DNA from: a candidate division FCPU426 bacterium
GTDB lineage: Bacteria; Oederibacteriota; JAAXVQ01; JAUVAV01
Assembly (NCBI GenBank): GCA_030591525.1
Contig: JAUVAV010000002.1
Location: 1 to 64,000, forward strand
Length of the DNA stretch: 64,000 nt
Direction: 5' to 3'
Shown here: positions 52,916 through 61,089 of the stretch, piece by piece
How the letters are laid out: the number at the start of each line of letters is the position of its first letter
Numbering within the stretch: position 1 is the first letter of the stretch
Translations under genes and position numbers: made by a program
Notes under the pieces: model-generated
Databases searched by the model: none
What the model saw: the letters and a program-made list of their open reading frames with translations, nothing else
Told to the model about the DNA's origin: nothing

Positions 52916-53423
52916 TCCGGCGTCCGGGCAGGCGCTCCCGGGTTATTTTTTTCTCCAATTTAAGCACCGCGTCTAAAAGCGCTTCCGGTTTGGGAGGGCA
53001 GCCGGGAAGATATATATCCACGGGTATGAGCTGATCAACTCCGCGAACCGTTCCATATGAATTATAATAAAATGGTCCGCCGGAAACCGCGCAGGCCCCC
53101 ATGGCAATAACATAACGGGGTTCTCCCATCTGCTCATAAAGCCGCTTGATCCGGGGAGCCATTTTCCAGCATACGGTTCCTGCCACCACCATCATGTCCG
53201 CCTGGCGCGGTGAAGCCCGCAATACCTCGTTTCCCAAGCGGGCCCAGTCAAAGCGTGAAGCCCCGGTGGAGAACATCTCAATGGCGCAGCAGGAAAGCCC
53301 GAAAGTAAGCGGCCAAAGGGAATTCTTGCGCCCCCAATTGATGAAAAACTCCATGGTGGTCAGCAATACTCCTCCGCCGGGAAAGCGTTCTGTCACCCCT
53401 GCCAGCTTATCAATTATTGCCAC
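52896..53423 (-). CDS. nuoB: NADH-quinone oxidoreductase subunit B
   Basis: A 175-aa subunit carrying cluster N2. The ligands are Cys45 and Cys46 (LSCCAIEM), Cys111 (GACAVSGG) and Cys142 (GCPPKPE). The start is GTG 53421-53423 with AAAGGAG upstream, overlapping nuoA by 10 bp. The last residues (TRSLSN) and the TAG stop are encoded by the inserted family B repeat, so the native C-terminus has probably been replaced. Confidence 0.95.
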   Translation of the reverse strand: MAIIDKLAGVTERFPGGGVLLTTMEFFINWGRKNSLWPLTFGLSCCAIEMFSTGASRFDWARLGNEVLRASPRQADMMVVAGTVCWKMAPRIKRLYEQMGEPRYVIAMGACAVSGGPFYYNSYGTVRGVDQLIPVDIYLPGCPPKPEALLDAVLKLEKKITRERLPGRRTRSLSN

Positions 53424-53776
53424 TTCAGGGCTCCTTTCTTCCAGGCGTAGGCCAGTCCGAAGAGCAGGATTACCACAAAAACGAGCATTTCAATAAATGC
53501 AAATAAGCCTAACTGCCGAAACGCGGCGGCCCAGGGAAAGAGAAAAATGATTTCCACGTCAAAAATCACAAAAAGCAGGGCCACCAGATAAAACATCCCG
53601 CGGAATTGCACTCGCGCCGTTCCCACGGTTGGTTCACCGCATTCATAAGGCTCAAGTTTTACGGGTGTGGGATTCATGGGACGAAACAGCCAGGAAATAT
53701 AAACTCCGGCCGCGAGGCAGAAAATAGCGACCCCAAGGGCTACTGCTATAGTGCTATAAGCGCCTAGACCTTCCAT
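53414..53776 (-). CDS. nuoA: NADH-quinone oxidoreductase subunit A
   Basis: A 120-aa, three-TM subunit. [16 protein letters not shown] near residue 43 is the family hallmark loop, and [17 protein letters not shown] near residue 68 carries the membrane acidic residues. ATG 53774-53776 has AGGAGA upstream. It starts 8 bp after the polyprenyl synthase stop. Confidence 0.95.
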   Translation of the reverse strand: MEGLGAYSTIAVALGVAIFCLAAGVYISWLFRPMNPTPVKLEPYECGEPTVGTARVQFRGMFYLVALLFVIFDVEIIFLFPWAAAFRQLGLFAFIEMLVFVVILLFGLAYAWKKGALKWQ

Positions 53777-53784
53777 TTCATCTC

Positions 53785-54756
53785 CTAGTTATCCCGCTCC
53801 CAAGCGAACCGGGCTAAACTTATTAGCGCTTGGCGGTCGGGAGAATCCGGTAAGCTTCGCAAGGCCTTCCGGGCCTGCTCCGCGTATGCTTCAGACATGG
53901 CCCGCGTCGCTTCCAAAGCCCCGCATGCTTTTAAAATCTGGGATATTGACTTCTGAGGATATTTCCCGACGCGCAGCTTGCGAAGTAATTGCTTCCGCTT
54001 TTCACCACAACAGCGTTTTAGCCCTAGAATCACCGGAAGGGTGATCCTCCCGGTTTTTAAATCCGTGCCCACGGTTTTTCCCAACCGGGAAGTCTGACCG
54101 GTTAAATCCAGCAAGTCATCACGAATCTGATACGCCATGCCCAAAGCCCGGCCGTATTGCTTAAGCTTGGCGACCCGCCGGTCCGGGGCGCCGGTCAGAA
54201 CCGCCCCCCCTTCGCAGCAACCGGCAAACAAGCTCGCTGTTTTGTTGGCAATGACAGCCAAGTACTCATTGACGGTCAGCTGCCAGGCTGTGCGCAGCCG
54301 GAGTTCCTGGATTTCACCTATACATACCCGGCTGGCAGTATTAGCCGCAATTTTTTGCACCCGTTCCGGCATATCCCGGATTAAAATATTCATTACCTGG
54401 GTAAACATCAGATCGCCTACCATTACTGAGACTTCATTGCTAAAACGGTGGTTTAAAGAGGGACGGCCGCGGCGCCGCTCAGCCTGGTCAATAATATCAT
54501 CGTGTATCAGGGTCGCGTGATGAAATATTTCCATAGCCGCGGCCAGGTGTTCCACCCGCGAATTAACTTTTCCGCAGACGCGGGCCGCCAAAACCGTCAG
54601 CTGGGCCCGTAACCGTTTGCCTCGGGCAGCTGTAATATGATTTATAAAATAACGAACAAAGCGGTCACGTGCATTTAAATGCCGCCCTAATTGCTTCTCG
54701 ATTCTGGCTAGAACGGCGGAGAGGTTCTTTACTTTAGGCATTAATATCGGCGACAT
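53785..54756 (-). CDS. Long-chain polyprenyl diphosphate synthase
   Basis: A 323-aa trans-prenyltransferase that extends allylic diphosphates, probably making the side chain of menaquinone or another quinone. The first Asp-rich motif is [13 protein letters not shown] near residue 88 and the second is [12 protein letters not shown] near residue 213; the N-terminal GKRLR is also typical. ATG 54754-54756 with AAAGGGG upstream. It is the first gene of the nuo operon by spacing (8 bp to nuoA), which links quinone synthesis to complex I. Chain length cannot be read from the motifs with certainty. Confidence 0.9.
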   Translation of the reverse strand: MSPILMPKVKNLSAVLARIEKQLGRHLNARDRFVRYFINHITAARGKRLRAQLTVLAARVCGKVNSRVEHLAAAMEIFHHATLIHDDIIDQAERRRGRPSLNHRFSNEVSVMVGDLMFTQVMNILIRDMPERVQKIAANTASRVCIGEIQELRLRTAWQLTVNEYLAVIANKTASLFAGCCEGGAVLTGAPDRRVAKLKQYGRALGMAYQIRDDLLDLTGQTSRLGKTVGTDLKTGRITLPVILGLKRCCGEKRKQLLRKLRVGKYPQKSISQILKACGALEATRAMSEAYAEQARKALRSLPDSPDRQALISLARFAWERDN

Positions 54757-54778
54757 GCTGCCCCTTTAGGCGATCAAT

Positions 54779-54832
54779 AAAAAACCCCGCATCTTTTCAA
54801 GCGGGGTCACCCCGAGATTACCCTTTCGGGGT
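54779..54832 (-). terminator. Intrinsic terminator between the LOG gene and the nuo operon
   Basis: On the minus strand ACCCCGC..GCGGGGT is followed by six Ts (54779-54784). A second hairpin, ACCCCGA..TCGGGGT, lies at 54809-54832. It would stop transcripts coming from the LOG gene just before the polyprenyl synthase. Confidence 0.7.
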
Positions 54833-55024
54833 AAAAGCAGGCCATATATTACCAGATAGGTTGATTTAATGTCAATCGACAAAGAAGCCCCTAAAACCGA
54901 AATAGAAATTTTACAAAATAGAAGCAATCACATGTGTCGAAATTAGGAATTGGATAAATCTAAAAACTCTTGCATTATGAAAAATAGTTGATTCTTCAAC
55001 AAAATTGGGATATGGATTCAATTT

Positions 55025-55122
55025 TTCCCCCTTTGGAAAAGGGGGATGAAGGGGGATTTGCTGAAAAACATTGCCAATCTTATAAAAATCCCCCCGACCC
55101 CCTTTTTGTAAAGGGGGAGCAA
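55025..55122. repeat. Two family C repeats
   Basis: TTCCCCCTTTGGAAAAGGGGG..AAGGGGGATTT at 55024-55060 and, inverted, AATCCCCCCGACCCCC..GTAAAGGGGG at 55086-55120. Otherwise 54833-55218 is AT-rich without a gene. Confidence 0.75.
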
Positions 55123-55218
55123 TTCTTAATTTGGACAACTATGAGGCGAAGTCTGTGTTAGATAAGTGAAAATACCCCCTCTAAAGGGGCGATAAATTCG
55201 GCTGGAATGCCCAGGGGT

Positions 55219-55941
55219 TTAAAAATTCTCTTTGCCGGGCAAATGAATCCGGTTGCTCTTTCTAATCTCCTTTACGATAGCATCGGTGTCATCCATGATT
55301 TTAAAAATTGAGAGCTCCGCCTGATTAAGCATGCCATACTTGATCATCCGTTTTTGCATCCAATCCAGCAATCCTTGCCAATACTCCCGGCCGACCAGGA
55401 TCACCGGAATTTTTCGGATTTTCTTGGTTTGAATAAGCGTCACCACCTCGAAGCATTCGTCCATGGTGCCCATGCCGCCCGGCATAATTAGCACCGCTGA
55501 GGCATACTTGATAAACATAACTTTACGCACAAAAAAGTAGCGAAATCCCACCGGCACATTTACATAGGAATTAACGACTTGTTCCATGGGCAGGTCAATA
55601 TTCAGGCCCACCGAGCATCCCCCGGCTTCCTGGGCGCCCCGGTTCGCGGCTTCCATAATCCCGGAGCCGCCGCCAGTAATAACGCTATACCCTTTTTGGG
55701 CTAACTTAAAAGCAATCTCTCGCGCCTTGTGATAGTAAGGGTTTTTCGGCGACGTACGCGCCGAGCCGAATATGGTGACAGCCGGCCCGATCTCGGACAT
55801 CATCTCGAAACCATCCACCAATTCCGACATAATCCGGAAAACACGCCAGGTGTCTCCCTCATATTGATTGCGCCGTTTGAAAGGCTGCTTCAGCTGCTGC
55901 GCTTTCTTACGGTTGGAATTCCAACGTGGTGTCAGACTCAT
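55219..55941 (-). CDS. LOG-family (TIGR00730-like) nucleoside monophosphate phosphoribohydrolase
   Basis: A 240-aa protein. GGGSGIMEAANRGA near residue 90 and PGGMGTMDECFE near residue 154 are the LOG signatures that bind the nucleotide phosphate. Relatives cleave AMP/GMP or cytokinin nucleotides to base and ribose 5-phosphate. It has an N-terminal basic extension of about 40 residues (NSNRKKAQQLKQPFKRR). ATG 55939-55941 with GAGGAG upstream. It follows folD by 5 bp. Confidence 0.88.
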   Translation of the reverse strand: MSLTPRWNSNRKKAQQLKQPFKRRNQYEGDTWRVFRIMSELVDGFEMMSEIGPAVTIFGSARTSPKNPYYHKAREIAFKLAQKGYSVITGGGSGIMEAANRGAQEAGGCSVGLNIDLPMEQVVNSYVNVPVGFRYFFVRKVMFIKYASAVLIMPGGMGTMDECFEVVTLIQTKKIRKIPVILVGREYWQGLLDWMQKRMIKYGMLNQAELSIFKIMDDTDAIVKEIRKSNRIHLPGKENF

Positions 55942-55946
55942 TATTT

Positions 55947-56798
55947 TTACTCCTCTTTCCTGCGTGCTGCCTGCATGGTGTTGGACATCAACATGGCAAT
56001 CGTCATGGGCCCCACCCCCCCGGGCACGGGAGTAATAAATCCCGCCCGCTCCCGCGCCTGATCAAAATCCACATCACCGCCCAAGCCCTGTTCATCACGG
56101 TTAATACCAACATCAACAACCAGCGCGCCCGGCTTAATCCAATCCCCGCGAATGCCGGCACGCCGGCCGATGGCTACGACCAGAATATCCGCTGCGCGGC
56201 ACTCGGCTGCCAGGTCCTGGGTACGGGAATGACAAATCGTCACCGTGGCGTGCTCCTGAAGCAGCAGCAGCGCGGTCGGTTTGCCGACAATATTGGAACG
56301 TCCTACCACTACGGCCTTCCGGCCGGGCATGGCAATATTGGTCGAGCGGATGATTTCCAGAATCCCGGCCGGAGTACAGGGGATAAAATTCGGGCAGCCG
56401 GCCAGTAATTTACCTTGATTTTGAGGATGAAATCCGTCAACATCCTTATCCGGAGCTATTGCCGATAATACGTTTTCGGTCCGGATTTGGGGCGGAAGCG
56501 GGAGTTGTACCAGTATCCCATCAATCGTGGGATCAACGTTTAATTGCGCTATAATATCCAGAACTGCCGATTCGTCGATCTCAGCTGGCAGATCATGTAA
56601 TATAGAAGTAATCCCTACTTCCCGGCTTTTCCGGCGCTTGTTACGGACATAGATTTCCGAGGCCGGATCATTTCCGATTTTAATCACAGCCAGAGCCGGC
56701 GATCGTCCGTGCTCCGCCCGGAAATCGACCGCCTCCCGGCCTACTTTTTCATAAACCACGGCTGCCAAGGCTTTACCATCAATGATGCGAGCCGACAT
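55947..56798 (-). CDS. folD: Bifunctional methylene-THF dehydrogenase / methenyl-THF cyclohydrolase
   Basis: Interconverts 5,10-methylene-, methenyl- and 10-formyl-THF using NADP or NAD. The protein is 283 aa, standard length. YVRNKRRKSREVGI near residue 50 holds the catalytic Tyr and Lys-equivalent. ILVQLPLPP, VVGRSNIVGKP and PGGVGPMTIAML are family signatures. It links to Fhs at 3734-5452. ATG 56796-56798 with GGAGGAAGG upstream. Its 5' end overlaps a PilZ remnant by 20 bp. Confidence 0.95.
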   Translation of the reverse strand: MSARIIDGKALAAVVYEKVGREAVDFRAEHGRSPALAVIKIGNDPASEIYVRNKRRKSREVGITSILHDLPAEIDESAVLDIIAQLNVDPTIDGILVQLPLPPQIRTENVLSAIAPDKDVDGFHPQNQGKLLAGCPNFIPCTPAGILEIIRSTNIAMPGRKAVVVGRSNIVGKPTALLLLQEHATVTICHSRTQDLAAECRAADILVVAIGRRAGIRGDWIKPGALVVDVGINRDEQGLGGDVDFDQARERAGFITPVPGGVGPMTIAMLMSNTMQAARRKEE

Positions 56799-56970
56799 TT
56801 CCTTCCTCCGTTACCCCTTCGATCATTTCCCGCTGTTCCTCTGAGATATCCAAAAATTCTACGCCGGCCGTACACCAGGCTTTTTGCCTTTTCACCCAGC
56901 ATACTCTGCCTTCCAGGTTGAGGTTTCTACGGGACTCCCCCAGAGTCAAGTTTAATTGCAGGAAATACGC
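56779..56970 (-). pseudogene. C-terminal half of a PilZ domain, without start
   Basis: Directly after the receiver gene's TAG, and in the same frame, about 60 codons read LQLNLTLGESRRNLNLEGRV, CWVKRQKAW and then GVEFLDISEEQREMI, which is the last part of a PilZ domain. It stops at TGA 56779-56781 inside folD. The c-di-GMP-binding RxxxR part is missing. It may be the remains of a receiver-PilZ fusion cut by the TAG, or a truncated PilZ gene. Confidence 0.6.
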
Positions 56971-57438
56971 CTACGCTCCGGCATCAGCCTTAGGCTCCCT
57001 GGTTGCGGTTCCCCTGTTCTCCCTGTCACCCCAATTATTAAATACATATGCTATCAAATCTTCAGGCTTAAAAGGCTTCAGAAGGTAATGCTTGGCGCCG
57101 GCCAGCATACTCCGCTCAATATCTTCCCGGTGTTCCCGGCCGGCCACGGCAATAATCTCCCCGTATTTATTACGATGCTTCACGCGGCAGGTCTCGATAA
57201 ACGCACAACTATCCAGGCCCGGCAAACAGATTTCTACGAATATCAAGTCCACCCACTCTGAATTAGTCTCGAAAAACCGCAGGACTTCTTGGGAATTCGT
57301 AAACTGTTTAACTTCCAGACTTTCGGTAACCGGCTGGCCCTTCCGGGCCAAGGACTTGGCTTTAGCATAAAAACCAACCTGCAGCGACAATTTCAGCAAG
57401 TCGGATATTTGTTCCTCATCCATGATAATAACTTTCAT
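56971..57438 (-). CDS. Receiver-like protein with Glu at the phosphorylation site
   Basis: A 155-aa single receiver domain. The N-terminal acidic pair is Asp7-Glu8 (IIMDEEQ), and the conserved Lys is Lys121 (YLLKPFKPE). The phospho-acceptor position reads LIFVEICLPG, so Glu69 replaces Asp. This could mimic the phosphorylated state or abolish signalling. A ~20-residue insertion follows helix 1 (ARKGQPVTESLEV). It is followed in frame by a PilZ remnant, then folD. No histidine kinase is adjacent. Confidence 0.82.
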   Translation of the reverse strand: MKVIIMDEEQISDLLKLSLQVGFYAKAKSLARKGQPVTESLEVKQFTNSQEVLRFFETNSEWVDLIFVEICLPGLDSCAFIETCRVKHRNKYGEIIAVAGREHREDIERSMLAGAKHYLLKPFKPEDLIAYVFNNWGDRENRGTATREPKADAGA

Positions 57439-57562
57439 ATCCCGTGCTCCCTGCGCTTTATCCGCGATTCATTTTTGAGGTCCGCGAAATATTACTTTTA
57501 CACAGCTTCAGGCTGTCCCCTGACAGCTTACCCTGCCTGACATTTTTCTCCAGACATACTGC

Positions 57563-57590
57563 GTAGGGGCGTTCAATTGAACGCCCCTAC
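57563..57590. repeat. Family A palindrome
   Basis: GTAGGGGCGTTCAA and its exact complement, 28 bp, with a variant centre (TTCAATTGAA instead of TTTAATTAAA). Two compensating changes keep the palindrome perfect. Confidence 0.85.
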
Positions 57591-57657
57591 AATTTCGTGT
57601 ATGAAATTACGTCTCTTTTCTCTGCTATCCCCGCGCACGCAGAAATCCAAAAAATAA

Positions 57658-58332
57658 TTATTCATCGTCTTCTTCGGTTATGGTCATAGATTCAACCGCT
57701 TCTTTCTTCCCGGATTCCTGCGCCTGTTCCTTGATCGCTTTCCGTTGCACCGCTTCCCTCGCATGTCCCAGCTCTCTTTCGTTTTCTTTTTCCTCCTCAA
57801 CCTTTTGCAGCGAGACCATAGGCACATGCTCCGTGAGACCTCTGTATTCCGGGACCTTTATTTCGGGCGGATGACATTCCCGGCATGGAGTATATCCCTT
57901 TTTAGCCGCAGCACCCACCGTCTTGAAATATACTTTTTTAGTGTGTTTGTTTTTCTTGATAAGCGGGCACCAATAATAATGATAAACACGCGCTTTAACC
58001 TCTCCCACATATGCTCTGCCCCGTACTATGGGTAAAGCTAATCGGCGCTTAGTGGCGGTTTTTAGCCTGGGGCGGATCGATGGCAGTATACATATTCGGC
58101 AGGGATAAAAGCCTCTGGCGCCCGCTTCGGCTTCCGAGGCAAACATACACAAATTCTTTTTTTTGATCAGTTTCTTCTCTGCACATTCGCCGGTATGATA
58201 CCGTTTGGTATCGTTATCGCCATAGACCATGGCGCTACTCTGGCCTGACACACAAATTCCGACCCAGATCACGATCAGGCTCGCGCTTAACCACAGACCG
58301 GCACCATACTTCCGGGGCTTGGTCGTCCTCAT
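57658..58332 (-). CDS. Exported protein with two Ada-like cysteine modules
   Basis: A 224-aa protein. A signal or anchor segment spans about residues 11-33. Two tandem modules of about 45 residues follow: YHTGECAEKKL...GFYPCRIC (about 43-82) and YHYYWCPLIKK...GYTPCRECH (about 113-155). Each has YH-x-C and PCRxC, the pattern of Ada-type zinc-binding domains. The C-terminal 60 residues are Glu/Lys-rich. ATG 58330-58332 has AAGGAGG 6 bp upstream. A longer frame would overlap the PilZ gene. Metal binding is likely; function unknown. Confidence 0.72.
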   Translation of the reverse strand: MRTTKPRKYGAGLWLSASLIVIWVGICVSGQSSAMVYGDNDTKRYHTGECAEKKLIKKKNLCMFASEAEAGARGFYPCRICILPSIRPRLKTATKRRLALPIVRGRAYVGEVKARVYHYYWCPLIKKNKHTKKVYFKTVGAAAKKGYTPCRECHPPEIKVPEYRGLTEHVPMVSLQKVEEEKENERELGHAREAVQRKAIKEQAQESGKKEAVESMTITEEDDE

Positions 58333-58368
58333 GCCATTCCTCCTTAAATAGGGAAGGAACACTATTCG

Positions 58369-58410
58369 GATCAAAATCCTCCGCCCTTCAGAACGTGGTA
58401 TTTTAATAGC
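58369..58410. repeat. Family E hairpin at the PilZ gene end
   Basis: Minus strand TAAAATACCACG TTCTGAAGGGCGG AGGATTTTGA. Related to 62951-62986 and 49510-49550. Its left edge supplies the TAA stop of the PilZ gene. Confidence 0.65.
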
Positions 58411-58750
58411 TACTGTTTTGACTGATAAAGGTCTTGAGGCGTTGGCGATCTTCATAGCCAATTCTATTAAAAAGCAGACCATGGGCAAAAACGTGCTGTC
58501 CATCGTCCATCATCGGGCGAACCCATAGAACATCAGCACGCACTAAAACCGGCGGTTCAACTTGGGGAAGCGAAATTTCAACTTCCATACTGCTGGTAAT
58601 ACGAATAGGTGTGGTATTAATCAAAGAAGCCCCTTCTTCGCTTAAATTACTTATATAAGCCGCTATCGGTTCTTTATCCCCCCGGAAAATAATGCGTATC
58701 GGTATCTCCACTTCCACCCGCACATATCTGCGAAAATGTAAAATACTCAT
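58403..58750 (-). CDS. PilZ-domain c-di-GMP receptor
   Basis: A 115-aa single PilZ domain. The c-di-GMP ligands are visible as RRYVR (residues 8-12) and the downstream SNLSEEG near residue 37, which matches the [DN]xSxxG motif. Such proteins tune motility or secretion. ATG 58748-58750 with AGGAGA upstream. It lies about 70 bp upstream of the Ada-like gene and could be co-transcribed with it. Confidence 0.85.
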   Translation of the reverse strand: MSILHFRRYVRVEVEIPIRIIFRGDKEPIAAYISNLSEEGASLINTTPIRITSSMEVEISLPQVEPPVLVRADVLWVRPMMDDGQHVFAHGLLFNRIGYEDRQRLKTFISQNSSY

Positions 58751-58868
58751 AACCCTGTCTCCTGCTTCCTGCCGGCTGCAGAACTGACGCCAAAATTGGT
58801 CTTGCCCGCCCATAAAACACTATGGTTAAATATTATCATTAAAATATGATAATTTCAACCACTACCGG

Positions 58869-58985
58869 CGTAATCTATCAGTCATGGTACTAACATGACT
58901 GATAGATTACGAAGCATTTGAACCTTAAACTATAGATAATAATATTCAAATGCGGTCAATTTTCGATTTTCTATTCTCAACGCTT
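58869..58985. repeat. 18-bp-arm palindrome followed by a family B inner module
   Basis: CGTAATCTATCAGTCATG and its exact complement are separated by 7 bp (58869-58911). Directly after come GCATTTGAA..TTCAAATGCGGTC and a TTTTCTATTCTCAA tail (58914-58981), the same module that lies inside the elements at 16324-16461 and 52780-52915. It sits in the gap between fabH and the PilZ gene. Confidence 0.75.
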
Positions 58986-59047
58986 ACTTTGTCATAATGC
59001 GATTTTGGTACCATAACTAAAAGGTTGTACTACCGGCGCGTCCACCG

Positions 59048-60037
59048 CTACAAACGCATCAGGCAAGATCCCCAGGTAAAACCGCCCCCAAAAGCTACCA
59101 GTAAGCAAATTGCTCCTGGACCGAGACGACCTTCACGCCGGGCTTCATGTAAAGCCACGGCCGTAGTGGCCGCAGAAGTATTACCATATTTTTCAATGTT
59201 TCGATATACTCTTTCCATCGGAAGATGGGAAAGCCGGGCCGCCGCCTCAATGATCCGCGTATTCGCCTGATGCGGAATAAGCAGGTCGACTTGTTCAATA
59301 GATATACCGGTATCTTCCAATACTCGCTTATTGGCGTGCGCCATAGCCCGGCCCGCATATTTGAACACTTCATTGCCCTTCATTTTAATATAATGCAGCC
59401 GGTTATCCACAGTCTCATGGCTCGCCGGATGCCGCGAACCGCCTCCGGGCATCTCCAGCAATTCGCTCTTGCTTCCATCCGCTCCCAGATAGGTCCCTAA
59501 TATTCCTCGGGGTGCTTCTACCGGACGCAATACTGCCGCACCGGCCGCATCGCCAAACAGGATTGCAGTATTACGGTCCTGCCAATCGGTAATCCGGGTC
59601 AAAACTTCTGAAGCTACCACCAGAATCGTGCGATACATGCCATTGTTAATAAAAGCACGCGCCATGGCCAGGCCATAGATAAAACCCGAACAAGCCGCCT
59701 GGATATCAAAAGCAGCCGCCTGCTTAGCCCCTAAGTGCCGCTGAATAAAACAGGCCGAGGCCGGCCAGGGAACATCCGGCGTAATCGTAGCCGTAATAAT
59801 CAGGTCCACTTCTTCCGGGGGGATGTCAGCCTCTTCCAGCGCCTGCCGGGCTGCCCGCGCTCCCAAGGTTGATACCGTTTCTTCCGGTGCAGCTATATGC
59901 CGTTCTTTAATCCCTACCCGCGTGGTAATCCATTCGTCATTGGTTTCCACGATTTTTTCTAAATCGGCATTGGTTAATACCTTCTCGGGAACATACATCC
60001 CGGTACCCACCACGCCGGCCTGCCATAAGCCTGCCAC
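59048..60037 (-). CDS. fabH: 3-oxoacyl-ACP synthase III
   Basis: Starts fatty-acid chains by condensing an acyl-CoA with malonyl-ACP. The protein is 329 aa. The catalytic triad is Cys near 115 (QAACSGFIYG), His near 254 (LIPHQANTRI) and Asn near 284 (YGNTSAAT). The C-terminal GGGFTWG is typical. GTG 60035-60037 is chosen because AGGAGG lies 9 bp upstream and residues match from there (GVVGTGMYVPE). It is 13 bp after the DUF4416 gene. Substrate preference is not visible. Confidence 0.94.
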   Translation of the reverse strand: MAGLWQAGVVGTGMYVPEKVLTNADLEKIVETNDEWITTRVGIKERHIAAPEETVSTLGARAARQALEEADIPPEEVDLIITATITPDVPWPASACFIQRHLGAKQAAAFDIQAACSGFIYGLAMARAFINNGMYRTILVVASEVLTRITDWQDRNTAILFGDAAGAAVLRPVEAPRGILGTYLGADGSKSELLEMPGGGSRHPASHETVDNRLHYIKMKGNEVFKYAGRAMAHANKRVLEDTGISIEQVDLLIPHQANTRIIEAAARLSHLPMERVYRNIEKYGNTSAATTAVALHEARREGRLGPGAICLLVAFGGGFTWGSCLMRL

Positions 60038-60050
60038 TGCCAGTATCCTC

Positions 60051-60581
60051 CTATTTTCGGTGAGGCGTAATTTCCCGGAGGTAATCCGCATACGCCTGAT
60101 TAAAAAATGGTATAGCCTCAATATAATCGGGATAGGTCCACTCCCATGCGTGGAAACGACCGTCCTGGATTTTCAAGGTTATTTCCGCATATATTCCTTC
60201 CCGCAAGTATAAACGGTGCGCATAATCCTTGGTGCTGGCCAGTACTAATTTACCCGGAGCCAGGTAGCCGGGATCGATATTCACGCGTCGCCCCTGCGAA
60301 CCAAGACTCAAGCGTTGTTCAAGTTCATTCGCCGCCAATTTCCACGCGGCCAATTCTTCCGGCGCCTGTAGGCGCTCAAACACTAAAAACTGCCGCCATA
60401 AATCTGTTCCCATTTCGCGGGCATAATAATCCGTCTGAATAAACCGTACCGGCTCAGAGATTTGCTTAAAAGGACCAAAGCAGAGTGCTAATTCCCTGCC
60501 AACGGTCTGAAGCAACTCTGTCTGCCCGGCTAAAAGTCCGGTAAGCGGCCGTACTGCCGGCGGGGTTGTTAGTTTTCCCAT
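60051..60581 (-). CDS. DUF4416 family protein
   Basis: A 176-aa protein of a conserved family with no known function. Family-like stretches are QTDYYAREMG, RRVNIDPGYLAPGKLVLASTKD, and HRLYLREGIYAEITL ending WTYPDYIEAIPFF. I chose ATG 60579-60581; a GTG 15 codons upstream is possible. It precedes fabH by 13 bp, so the two probably share a transcript. Confidence 0.8.
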   Translation of the reverse strand: MGKLTTPPAVRPLTGLLAGQTELLQTVGRELALCFGPFKQISEPVRFIQTDYYAREMGTDLWRQFLVFERLQAPEELAAWKLAANELEQRLSLGSQGRRVNIDPGYLAPGKLVLASTKDYAHRLYLREGIYAEITLKIQDGRFHAWEWTYPDYIEAIPFFNQAYADYLREITPHRK

Positions 60582-60686
60582 ATTATCACTGAAATCGTAA
60601 TATCTTAGCCATTTGCTTTCCCGCACGTGAATATTTCATGCTGTTTTTTCACAATCCTTGAAAGCTGAGATGTACCCTCACGGAAC

Positions 60687-60714
60687 GCAGGGGCGTTTAA
60701 TTAAACGCCCCTAC
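60687..60714. repeat. Family A palindrome
   Basis: GCAGGGGCGTTTAA with the complement TTAAACGCCCCTAC; one arm base differs. It lies in the 60627-60945 gap, which also has a GGGGGATAGCTCCCCC hairpin near 60866 and no gene. Confidence 0.8.
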
Positions 60715-60945
60715 AATGGCCGGTGATGTTATAATGAATAGCTAACATATTGCCCTGAAATCCAACGCTTCCATGCCGTTTCCCATATAGCCAGCAGCGC
60801 CTTTTTTTAATAAAAACCTCCCGCCCAACTCTACTAAATTAGGTGGAAGGTTTAAATATATTCGGGGGATAGCTCCCCCGATCCCCCTTAGCGTCCTTGA
60901 GCTTGCTTCCGAAGTCTTATTCGCTCTTGAGGGGCCTCTATATTC

Positions 60946-61022
60946 TGGTAGCGGAGCAGGGACTCGAACCCCGGACGCTACGGGTATGAACCGTATGCTC
61001 TAACCAGCTGAGCTACTCCGCC
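60946..61022 (-). tRNA. tRNA-Met (CAU), elongator type
   Basis: Read on the minus strand: acceptor GGCGGAG paired with CTCCGCT (a G-U at 1-72), D arm GCTCAGCTGGTTAGAGC, anticodon stem TACGG/CCGTA with loop TTCATAC (anticodon CAT), T arm GGGGTTCGAGTCCC, discriminator A, and an encoded CCA. The 77-nt cloverleaf is complete. The paired 1-72 end argues against an initiator. A tRNA-Ile2 with lysidine at C34 cannot be excluded from sequence alone. Confidence 0.92.
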
Positions 61023-61028
61023 TAAAAT

Positions 61029-61073
61029 AAAAAAATCCTATGGTAGGATATTGAAAATACCACAGGCTTTTTT
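61029..61073. terminator. Bidirectional intrinsic terminator
   Basis: CCTATGGTA..TACCACAGG (9-bp arms, one mismatch) with an A-run on its left (61029-61035) and TTTTTT on its right. On the minus strand it ends the methyltransferase transcript 7 bp before the tRNA gene. Confidence 0.7.
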
Positions 61074-61089
61074 GTAACGCAAGTCATAT

